From Stenotrophomonas sp. ISL-67 (GTDB lineage: Bacteria; Pseudomonadota; Gammaproteobacteria; Xanthomonadales; Xanthomonadaceae), in the NCBI RefSeq assembly GCF_018612915.1, contig NZ_JAGGRL010000012.1, positions 1 through 64,000 on the forward strand: 64,000 nucleotides of DNA, written 5' to 3'. Shown here piece after piece: positions 19,832 through 27,527 of this stretch; the first letter of the stretch is position 1, and every line of letters begins with the position of its first letter. The notes below the pieces were generated by a model, which saw only the letters and a program-made list of their open reading frames with translations, searched no databases and was not told the origin of the DNA. Both the position numbers and the translations under genes were made by a program.

Positions 19832-20344
19832 ATGATCATCAACGGCGCCGGCCGTCCTTCCTCTCCGCCGCGCGCGACGGCTGCGGGCGACGCAGCCTCC
19901 CCCACCCTGGGGGAGGCCTTCGAGCAGGTGCTGGCAACCCGGGAAGGGGATTTCCTGCACTTCGGAAGCGTCGACATGCCGCTGGCCCGTGACGCTTTCC
20001 GCTCCCGGATCGCGGCAACCCTGGCGGCGTATCTGGAGCAGGGATTCCTTGAAGGCGACGATGACGCCGGGCCCATACAACGACGGGTGGCCACGGCCGA
20101 CCACGAGGAGGGCGTTGAGCCGTACATGGTCAATCTCGCGCTGCGCGAGGATGTGCAGGTGTTTGGGATGTACAACAACGACGGCTGTGGCGATTGTTAC
20201 TATGCCTGCGTGCCGGCGCAGGCCGCGCCCGTGTTCTTCCGCATCAGCATCGAGTCCGGGATGGCCGCCGGCGGTCCGTATGAAATCTCCGTGTCAGATC
20301 CCATGGACTGGCAGGCATTCCTGGCCCAACTGCCACCGGTGTGA
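19832..20344 (+). CDS. candidate immunity protein 2 (paralogue)
   Basis: 170 aa with GAGAGGG just before the ATG, 43 bp after the preceding gene. It shares the pattern VNLALREDVQVFGM, FFRISIESG, GPYEISV, DWQAFLAQL with its neighbour. The N-terminal 30 residues are Ala/Pro/Ser-rich and differ. A CGDCYYAC cluster is absent from the paralogue, which has ADSYFVC at that place. No recognised family. Inferred to serve the same system as the upstream pair. Confidence 0.6.
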   Translation: MIINGAGRPSSPPRATAAGDAASPTLGEAFEQVLATREGDFLHFGSVDMPLARDAFRSRIAATLAAYLEQGFLEGDDDAGPIQRRVATADHEEGVEPYMVNLALREDVQVFGMYNNDGCGDCYYACVPAQAAPVFFRISIESGMAAGGPYEISVSDPMDWQAFLAQLPPV

Positions 20345-20409
20345 ATATCGCGTGATGTTCGACGCCTGTCGCAAGGCGCTCGCAGGCTTCGTTTTTGGCA
20401 CGATCCCGC

Positions 20410-20415
20410 TATCCT
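20410..20415 (+). promoter_or_regulatory. putative -10 element of tamA
   Basis: TATCCT ends six bases before the tamA ATG at 20422, so transcription would begin at or next to the start codon. There is no ribosome-binding site, consistent with a leaderless message. Confidence 0.45.
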
Positions 20416-20421
20416 GTGCCC

Positions 20422-22206
20422 ATGCCGCCATTGAAATACCTCCTGCCTCTCCTGTTCCTGTCGCTGGCCATTGCCTCGACCGCGCACGCGCGCGGCACCA
20501 TCGGGAAGGTGGACATCACCGGGTTGGACAGGGATGACGACGCCGAGATCATCGAGAACATCGAGGTCTCGCTGTCGCTGTATGACACCATCGGCGCGCC
20601 CCAGGGCGAGTCGCGGCTGGAATACCTGTTGTCGCAGGCCGAGCGCCAGACCCGCCGCGCGCTGGAGCCATTCGGCTTCTACAACCCGGTGATCACCGTG
20701 GAAAGCCCGCGCGAGGGCGACGACCTGCACGTGATCATCCATGTCGAGCGCGGGCCGCCGACCGTGGTGCGGCGCGAGAACATCGACATCACCGGACCGG
20801 CGCAGCTGGACCAGTACCTGCAGGAAGACCTGGAAAATTTCCGGCCGCGCAAGGGCCAGCGCTTCGAGCACACGCTCTACGACGCCAGCCGGGTCACCAT
20901 CACCCGGCGCCTGGCCGAGCGCGGCTACTTCGATGCCGATTTCACCCAGCGCCGGGTGGAAATTACCCGTGCCGAGAATGCGGCCGACATCGACCTCACC
21001 TGGGACAGCGGCCGCCGCTACAACATGGGTGACATCCGTTTCCACCAGGACTACTTCGTGGAGCGTCTGTTCGATCCACTGGTGTACTGGGAGAAGGGCA
21101 GCTACTTCCACGAAGGCAAGCTGGACCGCCTGCGTGAATCGCTGACCAAGCTCGATTACTTCAGCGTGATCGACATCCAGCCGCTGCCGGACCAGGCCGA
21201 CGAAAACGGCAACGTACCGGTGGACGTCACCCTGACCCGCGCCAAGCGCAGCATCTACACGGCGGGTCTCAGCTACGGCAGCGAAAGCGGCGCAGGTGTG
21301 CGCGGCGGCCTGGAGCGGCGCTTCCTCAACAGCCGCGGCCACAAGATGAACACCCAGCTGGACTATGCGCAGAAGCGCAAAAGCCTGGTCACCACCTACC
21401 GGGTGCCGGCGTTCAAGTGGCTGGATGGCTGGTACGGACTTACCGCCAGCGCCTACGACGAACAGACCGACTACATCGACCTGCGCAACTTCAAGCTGAT
21501 CGGCAGCCGCAGCGGCGAGATCAACGAAAACTGGACCGCGATCGCCTCGATCAACGCCCTGCGCGAGCGCTGGCGCTATGCATCGGGTACCGAATTCACC
21601 GACGCGATCTACAACACCTCCACGCTGGTGTACCCGCAGCTGGTGGCCGACTACGTGAATGTCGACGACCGCCTGGCGCCGCGCAGCGGCATCAGTGGCA
21701 GCGCAACCCTGCGTGGTGGCATTGAAGGGGCTGGCTCGGATACCAGCTTCGTGCAGGCCAGCATGATGCTGCGCTGGTTCATCCCGATCGGCGATGCCGA
21801 CCGCCTGATCCTGCGCGGCGAAGGCGGCACTACCTGGACCAGCGACCTGGTGGCGATGCCGCCCAGCCTGCGCTTCTTCGCCGGTGGCGACCGCAGCATC
21901 CGCGGTTACGCGTTCCGTGAGGTCGGGCCGCGCACACCGCCGCCGGACAGGTTCGCGCTGGGCGCCAAAAACCTGGTGACCGCCTCGGCCGAGTACGAGC
22001 ACTACTTCAAGGGCGGCCCGTGGGGCGGCGCGGTGTTCGTCGACACCGGCAGCGCCTTCGACAACACCATTGACCTGCATACCGGCGTGGGCGTGGGCAT
22101 GCGCTGGAAATCGCCGGTCGGTCCGGTGCGCGTGGATATCGCGCACGGCCTCAACAACCCGGATTCGAAGTTCCAGCTGTACCTGAGCGTGGGAGCGGAC
22201 CTGTGA
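20422..22206 (+). CDS. tamA: translocation and assembly module TamA
   Basis: 594 aa outer-membrane protein of the Omp85 superfamily. A signal peptide (LLPLLFLSLAIASTAHA) precedes three POTRA-like repeats and a C-terminal 16-strand barrel. The lid-lock motif is seen in the FFAGGDRSIRGYAFREVGPR segment (RGY) and the GGAVFVDTG and PVGPVRVDIAHGL strands close the barrel. Works with TamB to move or insert outer-membrane proteins and possibly phospholipids. The ATG at 20422 is preferred over an upstream TTG because the signal peptide starts there. Overlaps tamB by four bases. Confidence 0.93.
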   Translation: MPPLKYLLPLLFLSLAIASTAHARGTIGKVDITGLDRDDDAEIIENIEVSLSLYDTIGAPQGESRLEYLLSQAERQTRRALEPFGFYNPVITVESPREGDDLHVIIHVERGPPTVVRRENIDITGPAQLDQYLQEDLENFRPRKGQRFEHTLYDASRVTITRRLAERGYFDADFTQRRVEITRAENAADIDLTWDSGRRYNMGDIRFHQDYFVERLFDPLVYWEKGSYFHEGKLDRLRESLTKLDYFSVIDIQPLPDQADENGNVPVDVTLTRAKRSIYTAGLSYGSESGAGVRGGLERRFLNSRGHKMNTQLDYAQKRKSLVTTYRVPAFKWLDGWYGLTASAYDEQTDYIDLRNFKLIGSRSGEINENWTAIASINALRERWRYASGTEFTDAIYNTSTLVYPQLVADYVNVDDRLAPRSGISGSATLRGGIEGAGSDTSFVQASMMLRWFIPIGDADRLILRGEGGTTWTSDLVAMPPSLRFFAGGDRSIRGYAFREVGPRTPPPDRFALGAKNLVTASAEYEHYFKGGPWGGAVFVDTGSAFDNTIDLHTGVGVGMRWKSPVGPVRVDIAHGLNNPDSKFQLYLSVGADL

Positions 22207-25200
22207 GCACGCCGACCCCGGCCCCGCACACCCCGCCGCCGCGCGTGCGTTTTTACCGCAAGCGCCGCTTCTGGGCGTGGTCCGGGTTCACCATTCTTGG
22301 CCTGGTACTGCTGGCGCTGCTGCTGGTGTACTGGCTGCTGCAGACCGTGGCGGGGCGTGATGTACTGCTGGCGCAGGTGGTGGCGCGGCTCCCCGCCGGC
22401 GCCACGCTCACCTGGAGCAGGGTGGACGGCCCGGTGGCCGGGCCGCTGGTGCTGCACCACCTGGATTTCCGCTACGACGATATCCATTTCACCGCCGAGC
22501 GCGCGTATCTCGATCCGGATATCCGCCCGCTGCTCGGCCGCAAACTGCGGCTGGATGCGCTGCAGATCAAGAACGCCACGCTGAACCTGGCCAAGAGCGA
22601 TGAACCGTTCGAGATGCCGTCGTGGCCCGGCTCGCTGCCGCAGATTGAAATGCCGCTGGCGATCCAGGCCGACACCATCATTATCGATGGGTTCCGCATC
22701 ACCCAGGCGCAGGAACCGGTGATCGACATCGCCAAGCTGCGCGGCGGCCTGGAGATCGCCAACGGCGAGTTCCGCGCACGCCAGCTCAAGGTGGACAGCG
22801 ATCTCGGCGATTTCCGCGTGGACGGCCGCTACGTGCCGCGCAACAACTATTCCACCGACATCACCATCGGCGCGGTGCTGCCTGCGCCGCGCGGGCGCAC
22901 GCCGGCGCGGCTTGGCCTGGTCGCCCGTGGCGACCTGGACCGCATGGAGATCGCGCTGGCCGGACATGCGCCTGCACCGCTGCAGGCCAGCCTGGTGTTC
23001 GAAGGCCGCGACGATCCGGTCTGGAAGGCCAGTGCGCGCAGCACGGAACTGGACCTGGCGCTGCTGGTGCCGGGGATGGATGCCAGCACCAGCACGCCGT
23101 TGTCGCTGGATTTCCAGGCCACCGGCAAGGGCGGGCAGGCCAACCTGCAGGGCCGGATCCAGCAGGGCGACCTGGCGGTGGAACTGGCGCCATCCAACGT
23201 CGGCCTGGCCGACCAGGTGCTGACCGTGTCGCCGCTGGTGGTGAAGGGCTTCGGTGGCCAGGCGCGCCTGCAGGGAACCGCCGATTTCCGTGACCGCGAG
23301 AACGCCAGCCTGCGCTTCTCCATCGTCGCCAACGACCTTACCTTCGTGCCCGAAGCCGACCCCACCACACCGGGTGCAGCCAGGCCGGTGCCGGTGACGC
23401 TGAAGGAAGCGCGCATGGGCCTGGCCGGTACGCTCAAGGCATGGGCAGCGGTCGGCAAGGCCTCGGTGGAGCGTGAGCAGCAATCGGCCGACCTGCAGTT
23501 CGACGTGCGCGGCAGCGACACCGCTGCACAGATCAAACAGCTGCAGGCCAAGACCCCGGGTGGCGCGCTGGACGTGACGGGCCGGGTGGCGTGGGCACCG
23601 CAGCTGGACTGGGACGTGGCCGCGAAGCTGGCTGCGTTCGACCCCGGCTACTTCGTGCCCGGTTGGGATGGCCGCCTGTCCGGCGCCGTGGCCTCCAAGG
23701 GCCGTCAGCTGCCGCCCCCGGCGGGCAGCCCGGCCGGTACCGCCGGCATCTACGAAGCCACCGTGGACGTGCCCGGCATCAACGGCATGCTGCGCGACCG
23801 CCGCGTGGATGCGCAGGGCCGCTTCGCACTGCGTGGGCAACAAGGCGAAGGCCACGTGCGCCTGGCGGTGGGCAACAGCCGCCTGACCGCGCGTGGCAGC
23901 GTGGGCGACCGCCTGGACGTACATGCCCAGCTTGATCCTGTGCAGCTGGACGACCTGATGCCCGGCAGCACCGGCACGCTGCGCGGCCAGGTGCAGGTGC
24001 GCGGGCCACGTACCGCGCCCGACATCACCGCCGACCTGGTCGGCAGTGGCCTGCGCTACGCCGATTACAGCGCCGAAACACTCAGCATCCGTGGCCGCCT
24101 GCCGTGGCAGGGAAACAACGGCACGTTGGCGCTGCAGGGCACCAAGGTGCAGGCCGGCATGCTGCTGGACACGCTCAACGTGGATGCAACCGGCAGCCTG
24201 TCCAACCTGCGCCTGGATGCGCAGGCGAAGAATGAACTTGGCGCGGTGGCGCTGCAGGGTGGGGTACGCCAGCAGGGCAGCGCGTGGCGCGGCGAGCTTG
24301 CCGCGCTGCGGATAGCGCCGGTCAAGGGCGATCCATGGACACTGCGCGCACCGGCTACGTTCGGCATCCAGGGCAGCAGCTTCACGCTTACCGACACCTG
24401 CCTGGGTGCGGCAACCGGTGGCGCCCTGTGCGCCAGCGCCAACTGGCCGCGCGACGGCCTGCTGGTACGCGGCGACGCGCTGCCGCTGGCACTGGTGCAG
24501 CCCTGGCTGCCGCCGCAATCCGGGCGCCGCCTGCACCTGCGCGGCGAAATCACCCTGGATGGGCAGATCCGTCCGCGCGGCAACGCCTGGGAAGGCAGCG
24601 CCAAAATCGCCTCGTTGGAAGGCGGCATCCGCCTCGGCGACAACGCGCGTGGCGAACTGGTGCGCTACGACCAGTTCTCGGCCACGCTGGAAATGACCCC
24701 GGCGCAGATCAACGCCAAGCTCGGTGTCGGCTTCCAGGGCAACGGCTTCGTCGACGCCAAGGTGCAGACCGGTTGGGATTCCAATGCGCCGCTCAACGGC
24801 GAGCTGTACCTCAACATGTCGCGGCTGTACTGGCTGGAACTGTTCTCGCCGGACATCGTGCGCCCCACCGGCTTGATCGAAGGCCATGTGAGCCTGCGCG
24901 GTACGCGCGGCACGCCATCGTTGGGCGGCGAAGCCAAGCTGAGCAATTTCAAGGGTGAGTTCCCCGCATTGGGCCTGACCTTCGACCAGGGCAGCGGCAG
25001 CTTCACCGCACAGCCGGACGGCTCGGCCAAGATCAGCGCACAGGCCAACTCGGGCAAGGGCACGTTGTTCGTCGATGGTGGGCTGTCGTGGTTCGGCGAC
25101 GCGCAGCCGCTGCAGCTGCATATCCATGGCGAGAACGTGCTGCTGTCCAACACGCCGGAACTGCGCATCGTCGCCAACCCCAACCTCGACTTCACCCTGG

Positions 25201-26042
25201 CCAAGGCCGCCATGCAGCTGCGCGGCACGGTGCACGTACCCGAAGCCGACCTGGACCTGGAGCGCCTGGATCGCGGCACCTCGGTATCGGAAGACGTAGT
25301 GGTGCTGGACCCGGCCGACCCGGAGGAAGGCCCGAGCCTGCCGCTGGACATGGACCTCACCGTGAGCCTGGGCGACAACGTGCGCATGGCCGGTTTTGGC
25401 CTGAAGGGCGGTCTGGGCGGCAAGATGCAGGTGTGGTCGCGGCCGGGCCGGGAGATGACCGCCAACGGCGCGTTGGAAGTCAGCGGCCGCTACAAGGCCT
25501 ACGGCCAGGACCTGACGATCACCCGCGGCAACCTCAACTGGAACTTCAACGCGGTGTCCGACCCACGCATCAACATCCGTGCCGAACGCCGGGTGGGCGA
25601 TGTCACCGCCGGCATCGACGTGACCGGGCGCGCGCAGTCGCCGCGCGTGGATGTGTGGTCGGACCCGTCGATGTCGCAGTCCGAAGCGCTGGCGTTCCTG
25701 GTGTTGGGGCGCAGCCTGACCGGCGCCAGCAGCGACCAGACCCAGCAGGTCAACGCGGCCTCGGCGGCGTTGTCGGCCGGCAGCGGCCTGCTCGCCTCGC
25801 AGCTGGGTGCCCGGCTCGGCCTGGACGACGCTGGCGTGAGCCAGTCACGCGCGCTGGGCGGCTCGGTGATCGGCGTGGGCAAGTTCATCTCGCCCAAGCT
25901 GTACGTGGGTTACGGCGTCTCGCTGGTCGGCAGCGGCTCGGTACTGACGCTGAAGTACCTGCTGAGCCGCGGCTTCGACCTCGAAATCGAATCCAGCACG
26001 GTGGAAAACCGCGGCTCCGTCAACTGGCGAAGAGAAAAGTAG
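22203..26042 (+). CDS. tamB: translocation and assembly module TamB
   Basis: 1279 aa, an inner-membrane anchored, periplasm-spanning beta-helical protein of the AsmA-like/DUF490 class. It has one N-terminal membrane helix (residues about 25-48) and then long beta repeats; the C-terminal DUF490 domain includes NFNAVSDPRINIRAERRVGDVTAGIDVTGRA and SMSQSEALAFLVLGRSL. Forms a lipid or protein bridge to TamA, whose gene overlaps it. The stop TAG at 26040-26042 is the GTAG head of a SMAG palindrome, the second gene in the window to end in this way. Confidence 0.93.
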   Translation: MSTPTPAPHTPPPRVRFYRKRRFWAWSGFTILGLVLLALLLVYWLLQTVAGRDVLLAQVVARLPAGATLTWSRVDGPVAGPLVLHHLDFRYDDIHFTAERAYLDPDIRPLLGRKLRLDALQIKNATLNLAKSDEPFEMPSWPGSLPQIEMPLAIQADTIIIDGFRITQAQEPVIDIAKLRGGLEIANGEFRARQLKVDSDLGDFRVDGRYVPRNNYSTDITIGAVLPAPRGRTPARLGLVARGDLDRMEIALAGHAPAPLQASLVFEGRDDPVWKASARSTELDLALLVPGMDASTSTPLSLDFQATGKGGQANLQGRIQQGDLAVELAPSNVGLADQVLTVSPLVVKGFGGQARLQGTADFRDRENASLRFSIVANDLTFVPEADPTTPGAARPVPVTLKEARMGLAGTLKAWAAVGKASVEREQQSADLQFDVRGSDTAAQIKQLQAKTPGGALDVTGRVAWAPQLDWDVAAKLAAFDPGYFVPGWDGRLSGAVASKGRQLPPPAGSPAGTAGIYEATVDVPGINGMLRDRRVDAQGRFALRGQQGEGHVRLAVGNSRLTARGSVGDRLDVHAQLDPVQLDDLMPGSTGTLRGQVQVRGPRTAPDITADLVGSGLRYADYSAETLSIRGRLPWQGNNGTLALQGTKVQAGMLLDTLNVDATGSLSNLRLDAQAKNELGAVALQGGVRQQGSAWRGELAALRIAPVKGDPWTLRAPATFGIQGSSFTLTDTCLGAATGGALCASANWPRDGLLVRGDALPLALVQPWLPPQSGRRLHLRGEITLDGQIRPRGNAWEGSAKIASLEGGIRLGDNARGELVRYDQFSATLEMTPAQINAKLGVGFQGNGFVDAKVQTGWDSNAPLNGELYLNMSRLYWLELFSPDIVRPTGLIEGHVSLRGTRGTPSLGGEAKLSNFKGEFPALGLTFDQGSGSFTAQPDGSAKISAQANSGKGTLFVDGGLSWFGDAQPLQLHIHGENVLLSNTPELRIVANPNLDFTLAKAAMQLRGTVHVPEADLDLERLDRGTSVSEDVVVLDPADPEEGPSLPLDMDLTVSLGDNVRMAGFGLKGGLGGKMQVWSRPGREMTANGALEVSGRYKAYGQDLTITRGNLNWNFNAVSDPRINIRAERRVGDVTAGIDVTGRAQSPRVDVWSDPSMSQSEALAFLVLGRSLTGASSDQTQQVNAASAALSAGSGLLASQLGARLGLDDAGVSQSRALGGSVIGVGKFISPKLYVGYGVSLVGSGSVLTLKYLLSRGFDLEIESSTVENRGSVNWRREK

Positions 26043-26092
26043 ATCCGGGCCCCAGCCCGGACACCGGTAGAGCCAGGCCCTGCCTGGCTGCC
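26039..26092. repeat. two SMAG palindromes after tamB
   Basis: GTAGATCCGGGC-CCCA-GCCCGGA (26039-26061) supplies the tamB stop codon. A second unit GGTAGAGCCAGGC-CCT-GCCTGGC follows at 26066-26092. Confidence 0.85.
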
Positions 26093-26144
26093 AACAATGA
26101 TCGACATCACGCCTGCATCGTCCACGCGACGCAGAATCCGACAC

Positions 26145-26175
26145 CGGTAGGGTCGCATCCCAACCGACGACGTGC
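26145..26175. repeat. GTAGGGTCGCATCCC repeat unit
   Basis: A solo copy of the GGTAGGGTCGCATCCCAACCG unit that forms the ends of the longer elements at 26243, 27254 and 42405. Followed by a GTGCAT-GG-ATGCAC palindrome near 26172-26185. Confidence 0.75.
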
Positions 26176-26242
26176 ATGGATGCACAAGTGGTGCGGCCGC
26201 AGGACGCGGAAGAGCACCACCGCCGACGCCGCCGCCGCCAAG

Positions 26243-26403
26243 CGGTAGGGTCGCATCCCAATCGACCGCCGACGTAGCCGCCGCGCCGGGTAAGGCATTG
26301 CAACCATCGGCATCACGCCTCCGTCGCACGTGCGGTTGCACAGGTCCATGCGTCAAAGCAATCACGCACAAGGTCGGCGGTTGTTTGGGAGCCAACCCTA
26401 CCG
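26243..26403. repeat. composite GTAG element, copy A
   Basis: A 161-bp unit bounded by inverted GTAG sequences: it begins GGTAGGGTCGCATCCC..GACCGCC and ends GGCGGT..ACCCTACC. Its interior (GGCATTGCAACCATCGGCATCACGCC, then GCACAGGTCCATGCGTCAA) is shared with copy B 1 kb away. The 400 bp from here to the SymE-like gene contain no other gene that I can support. Confidence 0.75.
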
Positions 26404-26683
26404 GCGCATCGCGTGCCGAAAGCGGCACCGACGAAGCTCACCATCATCGTCCGTCAACGCGTCGAACGAGCAGCGTTGAGGCGCGCATCACATTTCGTCA
26501 TCCGCTTGGCGCCCAATGCGTTGCGGTCTGTTTCGGGTCATACCCGACGCAGCGGTAGACGCCGTCTTCCGAATCGCGCGATTCAACAGAAACAAACTAA
26601 TTCCGCTATGGTCGCGGAGTCCGCATGGTGGGTCCAAGGAGTTTGATAGCTCCGCAGTTGAGAAGATGGATGTAATACGTCGG

Positions 26684-26779
26684 GAGGGTGACGAAATACA
26701 ACACCCTCGCGGAAATACGTCGCACCGTTCCCAGCTGCACGGCTATCAACCTCCCGACTCCCTCGCCATTCCGGCGAGG
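26684..26779 (+). promoter_or_regulatory. SymE-like gene 5' leader with two hairpins
   Basis: GAGGGTG-N11-CACCCTC (26684-26708) and CCTCGCC-ATTCC-GGCGAGG (26761-26779) are inverted repeats just upstream of the ribosome site. The nonamer AATACGTCG occurs twice around the first one. The leader is more AT-rich than its surroundings. In E. coli symE, an antisense RNA acts on this part of the message; whether one exists here is not visible. Confidence 0.45.
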
Positions 26780-26802
26780 GAGACATCCAGGAGAGGCTCA
26801 CC

Positions 26803-27129
26803 ATGCATGACCACAAACGTGATTCGTCCGCTGGCACCCCGTCCCGCGTCATCTACCACTGGCGCACGCCACGCAGCGTGCTCGTTGGAGCCCTGCGCCA
26901 GGACGACCGCGAGCCGGAACCCGGCGAACTCTTGATCCCCTCCCTGCACCTGCGCGGCATGTGGTTGACCACCGCAGGCATCGAAACCGGCACGTGCCTG
27001 AGCGTGCACATCGCGCCGGGCTGCCTGCTGCTGCGCAACGTAAAACCGGTGGTGAGGGTGGCCTGTCGCCCAGGGTGGTATCTGCCCACGCAGGAATCCA
27101 CGCGCGCTCGCACGCGACCGCGCTGGTAA
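26803..27129 (+). CDS. SymE-family toxin-like protein
   Basis: 108 aa, with GGAGAGG before the ATG. The segment IPSLHLRGMWLTTAGIETGT, then LSVHIAPGCLLL matches the SymE toxin family, an AbrB-like (swapped-hairpin) fold that in E. coli is an SOS-induced, RNA-controlled nucleoid or RNA-targeting toxin. Residues after about 90 are basic and of low complexity. The gene sits alone between two copies of a 160-bp repeat element, which suggests acquired or mobile DNA. No antitoxin protein is adjacent. Confidence 0.75.
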   Translation: MHDHKRDSSAGTPSRVIYHWRTPRSVLVGALRQDDREPEPGELLIPSLHLRGMWLTTAGIETGTCLSVHIAPGCLLLRNVKPVVRVACRPGWYLPTQESTRARTRPRW

Positions 27130-27253
27130 ACGACGCAACCATCCGCGTCATTGACTCACGGGCATCGCCTCTTCGCCGAACGTGCGATTGCACTGTGCCA
27201 TGCATTACAAGAATCGCAGACGCCATCGGCGGTCGTTCAAGAACGAACCTACC

Positions 27254-27410
27254 CGGTAGGGTCGCATCCCGACCGCCGATGCAGTCACCGCGCCCGGTTA
27301 GGCATTGCAATCATCGGCATCACGCCTCCGCCGCACGCGAAATTGCACAGGTCCATGCGTCAATGCAATCGCGCACAGGATCGGCGGTTGTTTGGGAACC
27401 AACCCTACCG
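27254..27410. repeat. composite GTAG element, copy B
   Basis: A 157-bp direct repeat of copy A with the same inverted GTAG ends and about 80-85% identical interior by eye. Together copies A and B bracket the SymE-like gene. The gap from 27130 to 27527 holds only this element, the next SMAG unit and the leader of the peptidase gene. Confidence 0.75.
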
Positions 27411-27412
27411 AA

Positions 27413-27438
27413 GCAGCCGGGCTCTGCCCGGCGCTACC
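27413..27438. repeat. SMAG palindrome (inverted)
   Basis: GCAGCCGGGC-TCT-GCCCGGCGCTACC, read as GGTAGC... on the minus strand. Confidence 0.75.
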
Positions 27439-27527
27439 AAGCCGCCGCCCCCCCTGACCATCGGGCGTTGCCCCACGCGGCCCCAGTGGCTAAGGTGCCC
27501 CCTCGTTCCGCCGTACCGGATGCACCC

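Noticed and set aside
20200..25235. Long minus-strand frames opposite tamA and tamB.
   Set aside because: Antisense shadows of clear family members; composition is His/Gln/Arg-rich with no motifs.
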